A DNA stretch of 7,998 bases from Anaerolineaceae bacterium (GTDB lineage Bacteria > Chloroflexota > Anaerolineae > Anaerolineales > Anaerolineaceae): positions 1 through 7,998 of the forward strand of contig WOZC01000175.1 in the NCBI GenBank assembly GCA_011620465.1, read 5' to 3'. Shown here piece by piece: positions 1 through 6,484 of the stretch. The first letter of the stretch is position 1. The number at the start of each line of letters is the position of its first letter. The notes under the pieces are model-generated. The model was not told where the DNA came from and did no database searches. It worked only from the letters and a program-made list of their open reading frames with translations. The translations under genes were made by a program, and so were the position numbers.

Positions 1-23
1 CGGATTTTCAGTTCGAATGTTGA

Positions 24-46
24 TCGGGCGCTTGAGTTAAGCCCGG
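24..46 (-). terminator. Possible weak stem-loop downstream of the phosphatase gene
   Basis: Arms CGGGC (25-29) and GCCCG (41-45) pair, with two further A-T pairs possible inside the loop. The element lies about 25 bp beyond the stop codon of the minus-strand phosphatase gene. No run of T follows it on the minus strand, so it is not a convincing intrinsic terminator. Confidence 0.18.
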
Positions 47-70
47 TCCCTGTTTTGGTCTGCTAAAAAC

Positions 71-3000
71 TCAGGTGCGTTTCAGAACCAGAACCGTGCG
101 ATCGTCCTCGAAGAAATCCCCTCCCTGAAAACTTTCCAGATCCAACAAGAGTTTTGAAATCAACTCCTCAGGGTACAGATCTGCAATTGAAACCAGCGCA
201 TGCTCCAACCGCTCCTGCCCATACTCTTGTCCTTCAGCATTGGTGGATTCACTGACGCCGTCTGTGTAAAGCACAATGGACTGACCATGCTCGAGTTTCA
301 AACTGCGATCAGTCAGCACGATCGGCTCAAGCAATCCCAGGGCGATTCCACCTTTAGGAAACCGTGTAGCGGATTTTTGGGAGGGATCAAGAATGTAAGG
401 TGGGTTGTGACCGGCGATCGTATAGGTCAACTCTCCATTTTTGGTATTCAGGATCATGTAAACCAGGGTGACAAAAAACGATTGAGTCGAATCCAATTGC
501 AGCAGTTGATTGACCCGTTCCAAAGTTCTTGCAGGTGTCGAGAATTCCCTTGAAACAGCTCTTAAAAGCGTGCGGGAGACTGTCATATAGAGTGAGGCTG
601 GTAATCCTTTATCCGAAACATCAGCAACGATCATACCGAATTTGCCGTCATCGAGTGGAATGACGTCATAAAAGTCACCGCCAACCTGGCGGGCGGTTTG
701 CCATTCTACTGCTAATTGATAGCCGGGAATTTCAGGTAGTTTTTCCGGAAGGAAAGTTTTCTGGATTCTGCGTGCCAGGTTTAATTCCTGTTCCGTCTGA
801 CGGCGCTGCTGCTCAACCGAGCGTAAACGCTGGTTTTGAAATGCCATCGCGATTTGCCTGGAAGCTCGTGTGAGGTAATCTACTCTTCTTCGGTTGAATT
901 TCAGTTCAATATCCTGAGTGAGGAGAAACCCATACAGTTCGTCGCCGATTTCGAGTGGGAAAACAAGCGTTTTGATTGGAGCGTGTGTTTGTGAATCCAA
1001 CGGTGAGCCAGACAACTTGCTGAAAAGGTCATCTCCAGGCACAGAATCCCCCTGAGCGGCAGTAAATTTGAGGTTCCCATCAACCTCGGTATTACTGAAA
1101 AGTTTGCCTGTTTCTCCCCTCAGGTATTGCTTGTCTGTAGCCCGGATGATCAGGTCATGCAAAAGGTAATTCTGCTCTTCTTGTTGATAACCCAATAGTG
1201 CCAAGCCTACCAAATCACATTCGTTGATAATCCGCATGCAGGCGTTACTCAATGCCGTTTCAAAGGTCTCTGCCTGTTGCAAAAGGTTCCCTATCTCCAG
1301 CAACCGCAGAGATATGCGATACTCCTCCCTTTTGTCATCGAGTATTTGGATGTTCTGAAGGCTGATCGCAGCTTGCTGAGCAATACCCTTGAGAATTGAG
1401 AAGCGATCCTGATCTAAAATCTGTTCTGGATCGGCGGGTGTATAGCTATCGTTGCTGAGGTGGAGTAAATAGCCGAGTGTCTGATCCTGAGTTTGGAGTG
1501 GGAAGGTTAAGATCGTTCCGTTCTCCCTCAATTGGGGTAAGAGGTGCAATAGTTCAGGAAAGGCACCAGCCCGTGCGACCGAAAGCTGTGGAAGCTGGTC
1601 TGAAGATCCGATCAGGGCTTTGCGGTCGAAGGTGAGCGGTAGGGCTGTCAGTGGACACAAGATCTGGGGGCAATAGAGGCTTGGAAGGCTGACCGTTTCA
1701 GGATTTTCTGTTTCCAAAACAAGACCAACAGCCACCCCACCAATGAGCTCAATCAGAATATGACCAATTTTGTTGGTCAGATCATCCAGTGTTGTCAGGT
1801 TCTTGGTCTCAATCGCTAAATCGAGCAAAATGGAAGTCAGCCAGGCTTGCTTGTCTTTTTCTGCTTCCACACGTTGTTTGTCCAAAGCCGTTCCAACATA
1901 ATCAGCGAAAGTAGAGCAGATGTTGACTGAATCCAGCCCATAACGCCCAGCGGAGCTGGTATGAAAGGTCAACACCCCATATTCCTGCTCCTGGTAGCTG
2001 ATCGGAGAGGCTACAGCAGAAAAGTCAGGCGGCATATTCAAGCAATCCTGGACCGGGTCGGACAGTACTTCTTCAGGTTTCAACAAACCATTATCATGAT
2101 TAGAGACTTTAGTGAACCAGATTCCGTCTTCAACCCGTTGGTTTGGTTCAGGTTGGCATCTCCCCGGTTCTCTGCACCAATAATCACTTAGTGTCAGCCC
2201 TTCTCCAGGTGGGTTTTTCCGCCAGAAACCAATAAAATCAACTGGAAGAATGGTTGGGATTTGTTCAATCACGTAACAAACCAATTCCTGCGGATCGACA
2301 TTTCGGGAAATTTGTTCTGCGGTTTCCCTGTACCGTTCCGCCAGATTTCTCCGCCATTGTGAAGTTCTATAAAGGTTTGCGTTTCGTAGAGCAATCGAGA
2401 TTGATTGGGAAAGGATCTCCAACTGCTCAACATCCAGGTTGGTGAAGGCGTTGGGTTTGTCACTCTGAACGTCGAGAACGCCCAGCATCTCCCCCTGGAA
2501 TTGCAGGGGCAAGCATAACTCAGAGCCAATCATAGTGTCAGAGCGCGAATCCGGTCGGTAGTTTGGGTCTGTGGAAATGTCATTCGATAACGAGGTTTTT
2601 CCAGTGCGTGCCGTGAGCGGGATCAGCCCTGGTTTGGTCTGAATAGAGTATGACACTTCATTTTCTTCATAATAGGCAGCTTTTATACCGCTGCCGGCTT
2701 TAAACACAATCGTTTGAGGAACATAATCGACCAAAAAAAGATGCACAAGCGGATATCCGAATTGCGTGTGGATCGACCTGGTCACTTCCTGAAGCAATTG
2801 ATCGAGGTCAAGCGTGCTGCTAATCGAACGATTGATATCCGAGATGATGCGCAGCGTTTCCAACGGTAAAGAAGCCGATTCTCGTTTGACTGTATTTTCC
2901 GGCGCAGTGGCGTGAATATTCTTGATCAGGGTGAGCTGATTGCCATTTTCTGTGGCTGGTTCATAGATGACCTGGTCCATTAACTCGCGGATCAGGAATA

Positions 3001-3319
3001 CGCCCAACCCACGCTCAGGGCGCTCTTCCGGGGGGGCATCGAGGTCAGGTTTTGGAACCGTGCTGAGATCAAAATCATTGCCATCATCTTGCAAGACGAT
3101 TGTCATTGCTGACTCCATGTGGCTTAAAAAGAGTCTGATTTCGCCTGTCGGTAAGTCCTTATAGGCGTGATCAATAATATTTGAACTGGCTTCGTCTACC
3201 GCAAGGTCGATTTCATAAATTTGTTTTGGAGTAAAAGGCAGTTTTTGGGCGTAGGCACACACAAATTCAGAAATATGAACCAAATTAGCGCAGTCAGCGG
3301 TAAAAGTTGCTGAATCCAT
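71..3319 (-). CDS. Fused RsbW-like ATPase / multi-GAF / SpoIIE-type serine phosphatase
   Basis: Large cytoplasmic signalling protein of 1082 residues with no signal peptide or membrane segment. Residues ~1-135 form an RsbW/SpoIIAB-type HATPase: N-box with E43 and N47 in DEASSN, G1 motif DDGNDFD (78-84), G2 motif RGLGVFLI (103-110). About four GAF-type modules follow (~169-313, ~340-478, ~505-655, ~680-826); the first is the clearest, the others are divergent and called from length and pattern. A charged, probably coiled-coil linker (~828-855) leads to a PP2C/SpoIIE phosphatase (~870-1080) with GGDFYD (880-885), ADVSDKG (899-905), AGHNPPYIL (969-977), YTDGVSES (1019-1026) and DDRT (1072-1075), so the metal-binding aspartates are present. 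By family knowledge, such ATPase domains phosphorylate or sequester partners and SpoIIE domains dephosphorylate STAS antagonist proteins. No STAS protein or sigma factor lies in this window, so the target is unknown. The ATG at 3319 gives a complete ATPase domain. It has a weak GGATGG ribosome site and an extended -10 box just upstream. Domain calls are firm; the physiological role is inferred. Confidence 0.93.
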   Translation of the reverse strand: MDSATFTADCANLVHISEFVCAYAQKLPFTPKQIYEIDLAVDEASSNIIDHAYKDLPTGEIRLFLSHMESAMTIVLQDDGNDFDLSTVPKPDLDAPPEERPERGLGVFLIRELMDQVIYEPATENGNQLTLIKNIHATAPENTVKRESASLPLETLRIISDINRSISSTLDLDQLLQEVTRSIHTQFGYPLVHLFLVDYVPQTIVFKAGSGIKAAYYEENEVSYSIQTKPGLIPLTARTGKTSLSNDISTDPNYRPDSRSDTMIGSELCLPLQFQGEMLGVLDVQSDKPNAFTNLDVEQLEILSQSISIALRNANLYRTSQWRRNLAERYRETAEQISRNVDPQELVCYVIEQIPTILPVDFIGFWRKNPPGEGLTLSDYWCREPGRCQPEPNQRVEDGIWFTKVSNHDNGLLKPEEVLSDPVQDCLNMPPDFSAVASPISYQEQEYGVLTFHTSSAGRYGLDSVNICSTFADYVGTALDKQRVEAEKDKQAWLTSILLDLAIETKNLTTLDDLTNKIGHILIELIGGVAVGLVLETENPETVSLPSLYCPQILCPLTALPLTFDRKALIGSSDQLPQLSVARAGAFPELLHLLPQLRENGTILTFPLQTQDQTLGYLLHLSNDSYTPADPEQILDQDRFSILKGIAQQAAISLQNIQILDDKREEYRISLRLLEIGNLLQQAETFETALSNACMRIINECDLVGLALLGYQQEEQNYLLHDLIIRATDKQYLRGETGKLFSNTEVDGNLKFTAAQGDSVPGDDLFSKLSGSPLDSQTHAPIKTLVFPLEIGDELYGFLLTQDIELKFNRRRVDYLTRASRQIAMAFQNQRLRSVEQQRRQTEQELNLARRIQKTFLPEKLPEIPGYQLAVEWQTARQVGGDFYDVIPLDDGKFGMIVADVSDKGLPASLYMTVSRTLLRAVSREFSTPARTLERVNQLLQLDSTQSFFVTLVYMILNTKNGELTYTIAGHNPPYILDPSQKSATRFPKGGIALGLLEPIVLTDRSLKLEHGQSIVLYTDGVSESTNAEGQEYGQERLEHALVSIADLYPEELISKLLLDLESFQGGDFFEDDRTVLVLKRT

Positions 3320-3342
3320 GGCATTAACCCATCCGAAAAGGC

Positions 3343-3351
3343 ATTATAACA
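3343..3351 (-). promoter_or_regulatory. Extended -10 promoter element for the ATPase-GAF-SpoIIE gene
   Basis: The minus strand reads TGTTATAAT, a perfect TGnTATAAT extended -10 box. It lies 23 bp upstream of the ATG at 3319, predicting a short 5' leader of roughly 17 nt. The -35 region at 17-bp spacing (CTAATT) is poor, which is common for extended -10 promoters. Confidence 0.5.
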
Positions 3352-3362
3352 CGACCATCAGG

Positions 3363-3368
3363 TAGAAT
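3363..3368 (+). promoter_or_regulatory. -10 box for radC, implying a leaderless transcript
   Basis: TAGAAT (5 of 6 to TATAAT) ends 6 bp before the radC ATG at 3375, so transcription would be expected to start at or next to the A of the start codon. No Shine-Dalgarno sequence lies in front of the ATG, which fits leaderless translation. No good -35 box is visible at 16-18 bp spacing. Confidence 0.4.
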
Positions 3369-3374
3369 TAGCGC

Positions 3375-4079
3375 ATGGATAACGATAAGAAAAGCATTCG
3401 TATCAGCGATTTGGCGGTAGACGACCGCCCAAGGGAACGCATGCAGGCGGAAGGTGTTCAGGCTCTCACTAACGGGGAGCTGCTGGCTATCCTCTTGAAT
3501 AGTGGCTCCCAGGAAGACAGCGCAATCGACCTGGCAAATAGACTACTGACCGATCTGGGTGGATTCAGCGGTATCCACAGGGAAGACATCTCGCGGTTGA
3601 TGGAGTTCAAAGGAATTGGACTGGCAAAAGCTGCCCGAATCAAGGCGGCCGTGGAAGTTGGCTATCGAATGTCGAAAGAAGGCGAAGAACCTGCCATTTT
3701 TATAAAGACCCCCGAAGATATCTTTGATCTGGTGGGGTTTGAAATGAAGGGATTGAACCAGGAACAACTCTGGGTGCTTTTACTCAACTCCCGCAATCGC
3801 TTCCTGGGGAAAGAGCGCCTGTACAAAGGCTCACAGGACGCGACAACTGTGCGCGTAGCCGAAATCTTTAAAGATGCTGTCCGAAAGAATGTGTACGCGA
3901 TTGCCCTGGTCCACAACCACCCATCAGGAAATCCAAGCGAGAGCCCCGAAGATGTCAACCTGACCAGGGCGGTCATCGAAGCCGGGAAGATCCTTGACAT
4001 CCGGTTGATCGATCACATCATCATCGCTGCGAATAATTTCGGCTCAATCCGCCGCAATCACCCTGATCTTTGGGTGTAA
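3375..4079 (+). CDS. radC: RadC family JAMM/MPN-domain protein (DNA repair protein RadC)
   Basis: A full-length RadC of 234 residues; the family is usually about 220-230. The N-terminus carries the family opening around DRPRERM (17-23) and LTNGELLAILL (31-41). A helix-hairpin-helix segment follows at ~77-92 (EFKGIGLAKAARI), which would bind DNA. The C-terminal MPN/JAMM domain has the metal-binding signature HNHPSG (180-185), with H180, H182 and the distal D193 all in place, then DHIIIA (213-218). The family was historically named for radiation sensitivity, but its real biochemical role is still unsettled; the metal site suggests a hydrolase or nuclease. The ATG at 3375 aligns with the usual RadC N-terminus although it has no ribosome binding site. 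The gene is divergent from the large phosphatase gene, 55 bp apart, and convergent with degV. I see nothing broken or unusual in the reading frame. Confidence 0.95.
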   Translation: MDNDKKSIRISDLAVDDRPRERMQAEGVQALTNGELLAILLNSGSQEDSAIDLANRLLTDLGGFSGIHREDISRLMEFKGIGLAKAARIKAAVEVGYRMSKEGEEPAIFIKTPEDIFDLVGFEMKGLNQEQLWVLLLNSRNRFLGKERLYKGSQDATTVRVAEIFKDAVRKNVYAIALVHNHPSGNPSESPEDVNLTRAVIEAGKILDIRLIDHIIIAANNFGSIRRNHPDLWV

Positions 4080-4311
4080 GTGCTCATTTAGTGTTGTCCG
4101 ACGCCTCAATTAGTGATAGCAGAGGTTCTTACGCTCTGTCATCCTGGAGGATAGCAAAGGATCTTTATCTCACCAAATGCATTCATCTGTGCCTCGTCTT
4201 TTTTCTCACCACGCACGTGAATTCTCAGCTAGAGTTTCTGGACCTGGCGACGCGATTTCAGAACCTATGTACGGCAATAAGACCGCCAAGATCAATTTCT
4301 TCTGGCAAAAG
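4080..4311. other. Intergenic gap between convergent radC and degV
   Basis: This 232-bp gap separates the stop codons of two convergent genes. Plus-strand frames stay open across part of it into degV antisense, but none has a ribosome site or recognisable protein similarity. No clear intrinsic terminator was found: the best hairpin, CAGAG with CTCTG near 4120-4138, has a 9-nt loop and no T run. The one recognisable element is the repeat-like segment at 4139-4164. Confidence 0.6.
4139..4164. repeat. Probable degenerate copy of a dispersed intergenic palindromic repeat
   Basis: The segment opens with TCATCCTG and closes with GCAAAGGATCT, so ATCCT (4141-4145) pairs with AGGAT (4158-4162). This matches the framework of a short palindromic element that I recall from the intergenic DNA of many bacteria, including Chloroflexota, which begins TCATTCTGAG or TCATCCTGAG and ends GCGAAGGATCT or GCGAAGAATCT. 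The middle has diverged here: GGAGGATA replaces the usual GAGCGAA type. Only one copy is in the window, so repeat status rests on memory of the family. Confidence 0.45.
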
Positions 4312-5157
4312 TTATCCAGGCTTCGAAAAACAACTGGTCACCACCAAACCTGGACCAGTATGAACCACAATTGCCGGTGGGGCAGTAAAAGAAGGAATTT
4401 CCTCCATGTCAAGGCGATTCTGGAGCTGACTTGAGATTTTATCGAATAAATCCTGCGAGTCGCACTGACCAACACTCAGGTAAGCTTCGGGGTTATTTTC
4501 ACAGGAGGAGATAGTTAGCTCGATGAGCTGGTTGATTGCTTGTTTCAGTGAGCGAACCTTGTCATAGATCTCCACCTGACCATCTCGTAGCGTCAAAATT
4601 GGGACGATTTGGAGCAGTGTTCCAATCAGTTTTGAGGCTCCGCCGATCCTGCCGCCTTTGTGCAAGTATTCCAGGGTTGGAACAAGGAAGAAAGAATGTT
4701 CACGAGCTGCCATTTCCTGGACGCGATCACTCAACTCAGCGATTTGCATCCCCTGGTCCGCCCATTCTTTCGCTTTCAATACAAGTGTGCCGAGGTTACC
4801 GGCAATTGTATTGGTGTCAATCACACGAATCCGGTCCGTATTAAAATCGTCTGCAGCTACCATCGCAGAGCGATAAGTTCCGCTAACTTTGGTGGAGGGG
4901 GTGATTACCAGGGCTGAATCACCAGCAGCAAGGATCCGCTCAAAAATCGGATTATAAAGTGCTGGTGGCGGCGCAGCTGTACCGGGCAGGTTTTTTGTCG
5001 CACGTAGTTTTTTGAGGAAATCTTCTGTGCTCAACTCATAATCATCCCGAAAAGAGGTCTTATCAAACGTAATGATTTGTGGGACAAAGTCTATACCCAG
5101 TTGTTTCATCTTCTCAACTGGTAAACAGCAAGTTGTGTCGGCAATGATTCTGATCAT
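4312..5157 (-). CDS. DegV family fatty-acid-binding protein (FakB-like)
   Basis: Complete 281-residue DegV protein, the normal family length. By family knowledge, DegV/FakB proteins bind a fatty acid and present it to the kinase FakA for phosphorylation and use in phospholipid synthesis. Visible hallmarks are the N-terminal DTTCCLP (7-13), the T60 region GTAAPPP (59-65), the acyl-carboxylate binding segment VSGTYRSA (91-98), LEYLHKGGRIGGA (162-174) and the C-terminal HTGPG (266-270). Two motifs deviate: CC replaces the usual acidic position before LP in the first motif, and the usual TSQPS-type motif reads TAAPPP. The start at 5157 has a good AAGGA ribosome site 5 nt upstream. The zinc-ribbon gene ends 44 bp upstream on the same strand, so co-transcription is possible, but two palindromes in the gap suggest separate control. 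No FakA-like kinase is in the window. The bound lipid cannot be predicted. Confidence 0.92.
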   Translation of the reverse strand: MIRIIADTTCCLPVEKMKQLGIDFVPQIITFDKTSFRDDYELSTEDFLKKLRATKNLPGTAAPPPALYNPIFERILAAGDSALVITPSTKVSGTYRSAMVAADDFNTDRIRVIDTNTIAGNLGTLVLKAKEWADQGMQIAELSDRVQEMAAREHSFFLVPTLEYLHKGGRIGGASKLIGTLLQIVPILTLRDGQVEIYDKVRSLKQAINQLIELTISSCENNPEAYLSVGQCDSQDLFDKISSQLQNRLDMEEIPSFTAPPAIVVHTGPGLVVTSCFSKPG

Positions 5158-5170
5158 ATTTTCCTTTCAA

Positions 5171-5195
5171 AACGTTAACGTTAATTGTTAACAAT
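5171..5195. promoter_or_regulatory. Two adjacent 12-bp palindromes upstream of degV, candidate operator
   Basis: AACGTTAACGTT (5171-5182) and ATTGTTAACAAT (5184-5195) are each perfect palindromes, separated by one base and sharing the core GTTAAC. They sit 13-38 bp upstream of the degV start, just before its ribosome site, in a 44-bp gap. The arrangement suits binding of a dimeric repressor or of two dimers. An AT-rich hairpin that partly terminates the upstream zinc-ribbon transcript is an alternative, but stems are short and the T run brief. Confidence 0.45.
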
Positions 5196-5201
5196 AAATG
5201 C

Positions 5202-5789
5202 TTACTTCAATCGTTTTTTACAATTTGGACAGATAGTCTCATCTTTTTGGACAACGAAACCGCAATTTAAACAAGTGATTGGTTGGACTTCTCCAAGAGG
5301 CGCACCGCAGGCAATACAGCGACCAGCAGCGATCTCATTGGCGGTAAGGCAATAGGGGCAAACTGTTCGACTCAAACGTGAAGACAAGGCTTGACCGGTG
5401 CCGAGTTCGCGGGCTGTCTGATCAACGACCCCCCAAATCTGGTCTTCGAGGGTGATCGATTCAACGTCCTGGGCGATATCGTCCAGGCGGTTGAGTAGAG
5501 ATAATGGGTTGTGAACAGCGCTCAGTGCCGAAAAGCCCAGGCTGGCAGCCAACCCCAGCCAGTTTTGTTGACCGACTGTGATACTCAAGCCATCAGCGAC
5601 CTTCGATATTGTGGCAGTCATGGCAGTCCGACCACCAGAACTTCTATTCTGGCGGGTAGCTATCTGCACAGCGAGGCTGTCTTTGTCACCGATTTGTTGA
5701 ACCTGGTAATTTCCACGATGAAAAGTGGCACTCAGGTTATTGGCGATTTGCCGTGGGTCAAGATCTCCGTGATAGATACGTGTGCTCAT
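5202..5789 (-). CDS. Small protein with C-terminal double zinc ribbon, function unknown
   Basis: I do not recognise a named family for the N-terminal part. With the start at 5789 the product has 195 residues. Residues ~1-75 look like a compact alpha/beta domain opening STRIYHGDLDPRQIANNL. A mildly hydrophobic glycine/alanine/leucine-rich stretch (~78-98, WLGLAASLGFSAL) could be a weak membrane-associating helix. The C-terminus holds four CxxC knuckles: CPYC (144-147), CIAC (158-161), CLNC (173-176) and CPNC (187-190), which would bind two zinc ions as a double zinc ribbon. The start at 5789 is preferred because it puts GGAG just upstream and leaves room for the promoter. The ATG at 5798 is possible; extension to 5867 would overlap the divergent SH3 gene and add an unlikely hydrophobic leader. 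It may be co-transcribed with degV downstream. Zinc ribbons of this sort usually mediate protein or nucleic-acid contacts. Confidence 0.8.
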   Translation of the reverse strand: MSTRIYHGDLDPRQIANNLSATFHRGNYQVQQIGDKDSLAVQIATRQNRSSGGRTAMTATISKVADGLSITVGQQNWLGLAASLGFSALSAVHNPLSLLNRLDDIAQDVESITLEDQIWGVVDQTARELGTGQALSSRLSRTVCPYCLTANEIAAGRCIACGAPLGEVQPITCLNCGFVVQKDETICPNCKKRLK

Positions 5790-5816
5790 GTACTCCATTC
5801 CAACTTGCGAACTAAA

Positions 5817-5832
5817 TCCGATTATAATCGGA
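5817..5832. promoter_or_regulatory. Symmetric divergent promoter: 16-bp palindrome with a -10 box on each strand
   Basis: TCCGATTATAATCGGA is a perfect 16-bp palindrome in the 61-bp gap between two divergent genes. It contains TATAAT on the plus strand (5823-5828) and TATAAT on the minus strand (5826 to 5821), overlapping by four bases. On the minus strand a -35-like TTTAAA (5849 to 5844) lies at exactly 17-bp spacing. Predicted leaders are about 25 nt for the zinc-ribbon gene and about 16 nt for the SH3 gene. The plus-strand -35 is poor. A regulator binding the palindrome, or mutual exclusion of polymerase, could couple the two genes. Confidence 0.5.
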
Positions 5833-5850
5833 ATGTAAAAAGGTTTAAAG

Positions 5851-6477
5851 ATGAATAAGGTTAACAAGAAAACCCTTCAATTTACAGCTGGTGTGATTGC
5901 TTTGATCGTGTTATTTTTTATCAGCATGTTACCGAATTTGACTCGTTCGGTCTGGGCACAATTCCCGACGGTCTCGATCCCAACAGTGACCAGTTCTCCA
6001 CGCGGTTTGTATATTCGCGCAATTGGAGACGTTGAAACTCCGCTCAATGTGCGCAGTTATCCAAATTCCACTTCTACCAGGGTTGGTATTTTTTTGGTTG
6101 GTCAGGAAGCGAAAGCCTATGGCTATTATGGCGATTATGTCATGATCGATTATGCTGGTGCGCCCGACAACCGAGGCTGGGTTGTGTTGAATCGCGTGGA
6201 GGTTTTTGGCGGGTCTTTACCGATGCTCCAACCCCCGCCAACTGAAACACCATCGATCACCAAAACTATCGATCCAACTCTGGCAGCCCAATTCATTATT
6301 ACAGCGATTCCCAGCAGGTTGCCGACTTTTACAGAACCGCCAGCCTTGCAGATACCGACTTATCCTGCCGAAGTAGGCGGAACAACAACCGGCGGCATCC
6401 CCATCGGCTACGTTATCGTGGTCTTGGCTGGCTTTGGATTGTTCCTGACCTTGATTGCAGTTTTACGCCGGGGCTGA
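5851..6477 (+). CDS. SH3-domain protein with N- and C-terminal membrane segments
   Basis: A 208-residue envelope protein. A basic N-terminus (MNKVNKK) precedes a hydrophobic helix at ~12-29, which could be a signal anchor or a signal peptide cleaved after SVWA (33-36). A bacterial SH3-like domain spans ~62-118, with PLNVRSYPN (64-72), a VGQEAKAYG strand region (83-91) and RGWVVLNRVEV (108-118). A proline/threonine-rich low-complexity linker follows (~124-182). A second hydrophobic helix (~184-204, IGYVIVVLAGFGLFLTLIAVL) ends in RRG, which suggests a C-terminal anchor with its tail in the cytoplasm. Bacterial SH3 domains commonly bind cell-wall peptides, but Anaerolineae with thin or atypical walls use them widely and the ligand is unknown. 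The ATG at 5851 has AAAGG 7 nt upstream. The gene is divergent from the zinc-ribbon gene and convergent with the patatin gene, 7 bp apart. No catalytic domain is visible. Confidence 0.85.
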   Translation: MNKVNKKTLQFTAGVIALIVLFFISMLPNLTRSVWAQFPTVSIPTVTSSPRGLYIRAIGDVETPLNVRSYPNSTSTRVGIFLVGQEAKAYGYYGDYVMIDYAGAPDNRGWVVLNRVEVFGGSLPMLQPPPTETPSITKTIDPTLAAQFIITAIPSRLPTFTEPPALQIPTYPAEVGGTTTGGIPIGYVIVVLAGFGLFLTLIAVLRRG

Positions 6478-6484
6478 AAACTTC

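Noticed and set aside
1..66. Possible 3' end of a plus-strand gene entering from the left, with a frame open to a TAA at 64-66 and another ending at 38-40.
   Set aside because: Too short to judge; neither frame shows recognisable protein features.
200..553. A 117-codon plus-strand open frame.
   Set aside because: It lies antisense within the conserved SpoIIE phosphatase domain and has no family resemblance.
4118..4140. Hairpin CAGAG/CTCTG as a radC terminator.
   Set aside because: Five-pair stem with a 9-nt loop and no following T run.
4070..4434. Two overlapping plus-strand open frames (97 and 85 codons) running from the radC end into degV antisense.
   Set aside because: No ribosome sites or recognisable domains; both extend over the conserved degV C-terminus on the opposite strand.
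5790..5867. Longer start at 5867 for the zinc-ribbon protein, adding a hydrophobic N-terminal leader.
   Set aside because: It would overlap the divergent SH3 gene start, run through the TATAAT palindrome, and lacks a good ribosome site; the start at 5789 has GGAG nearby.
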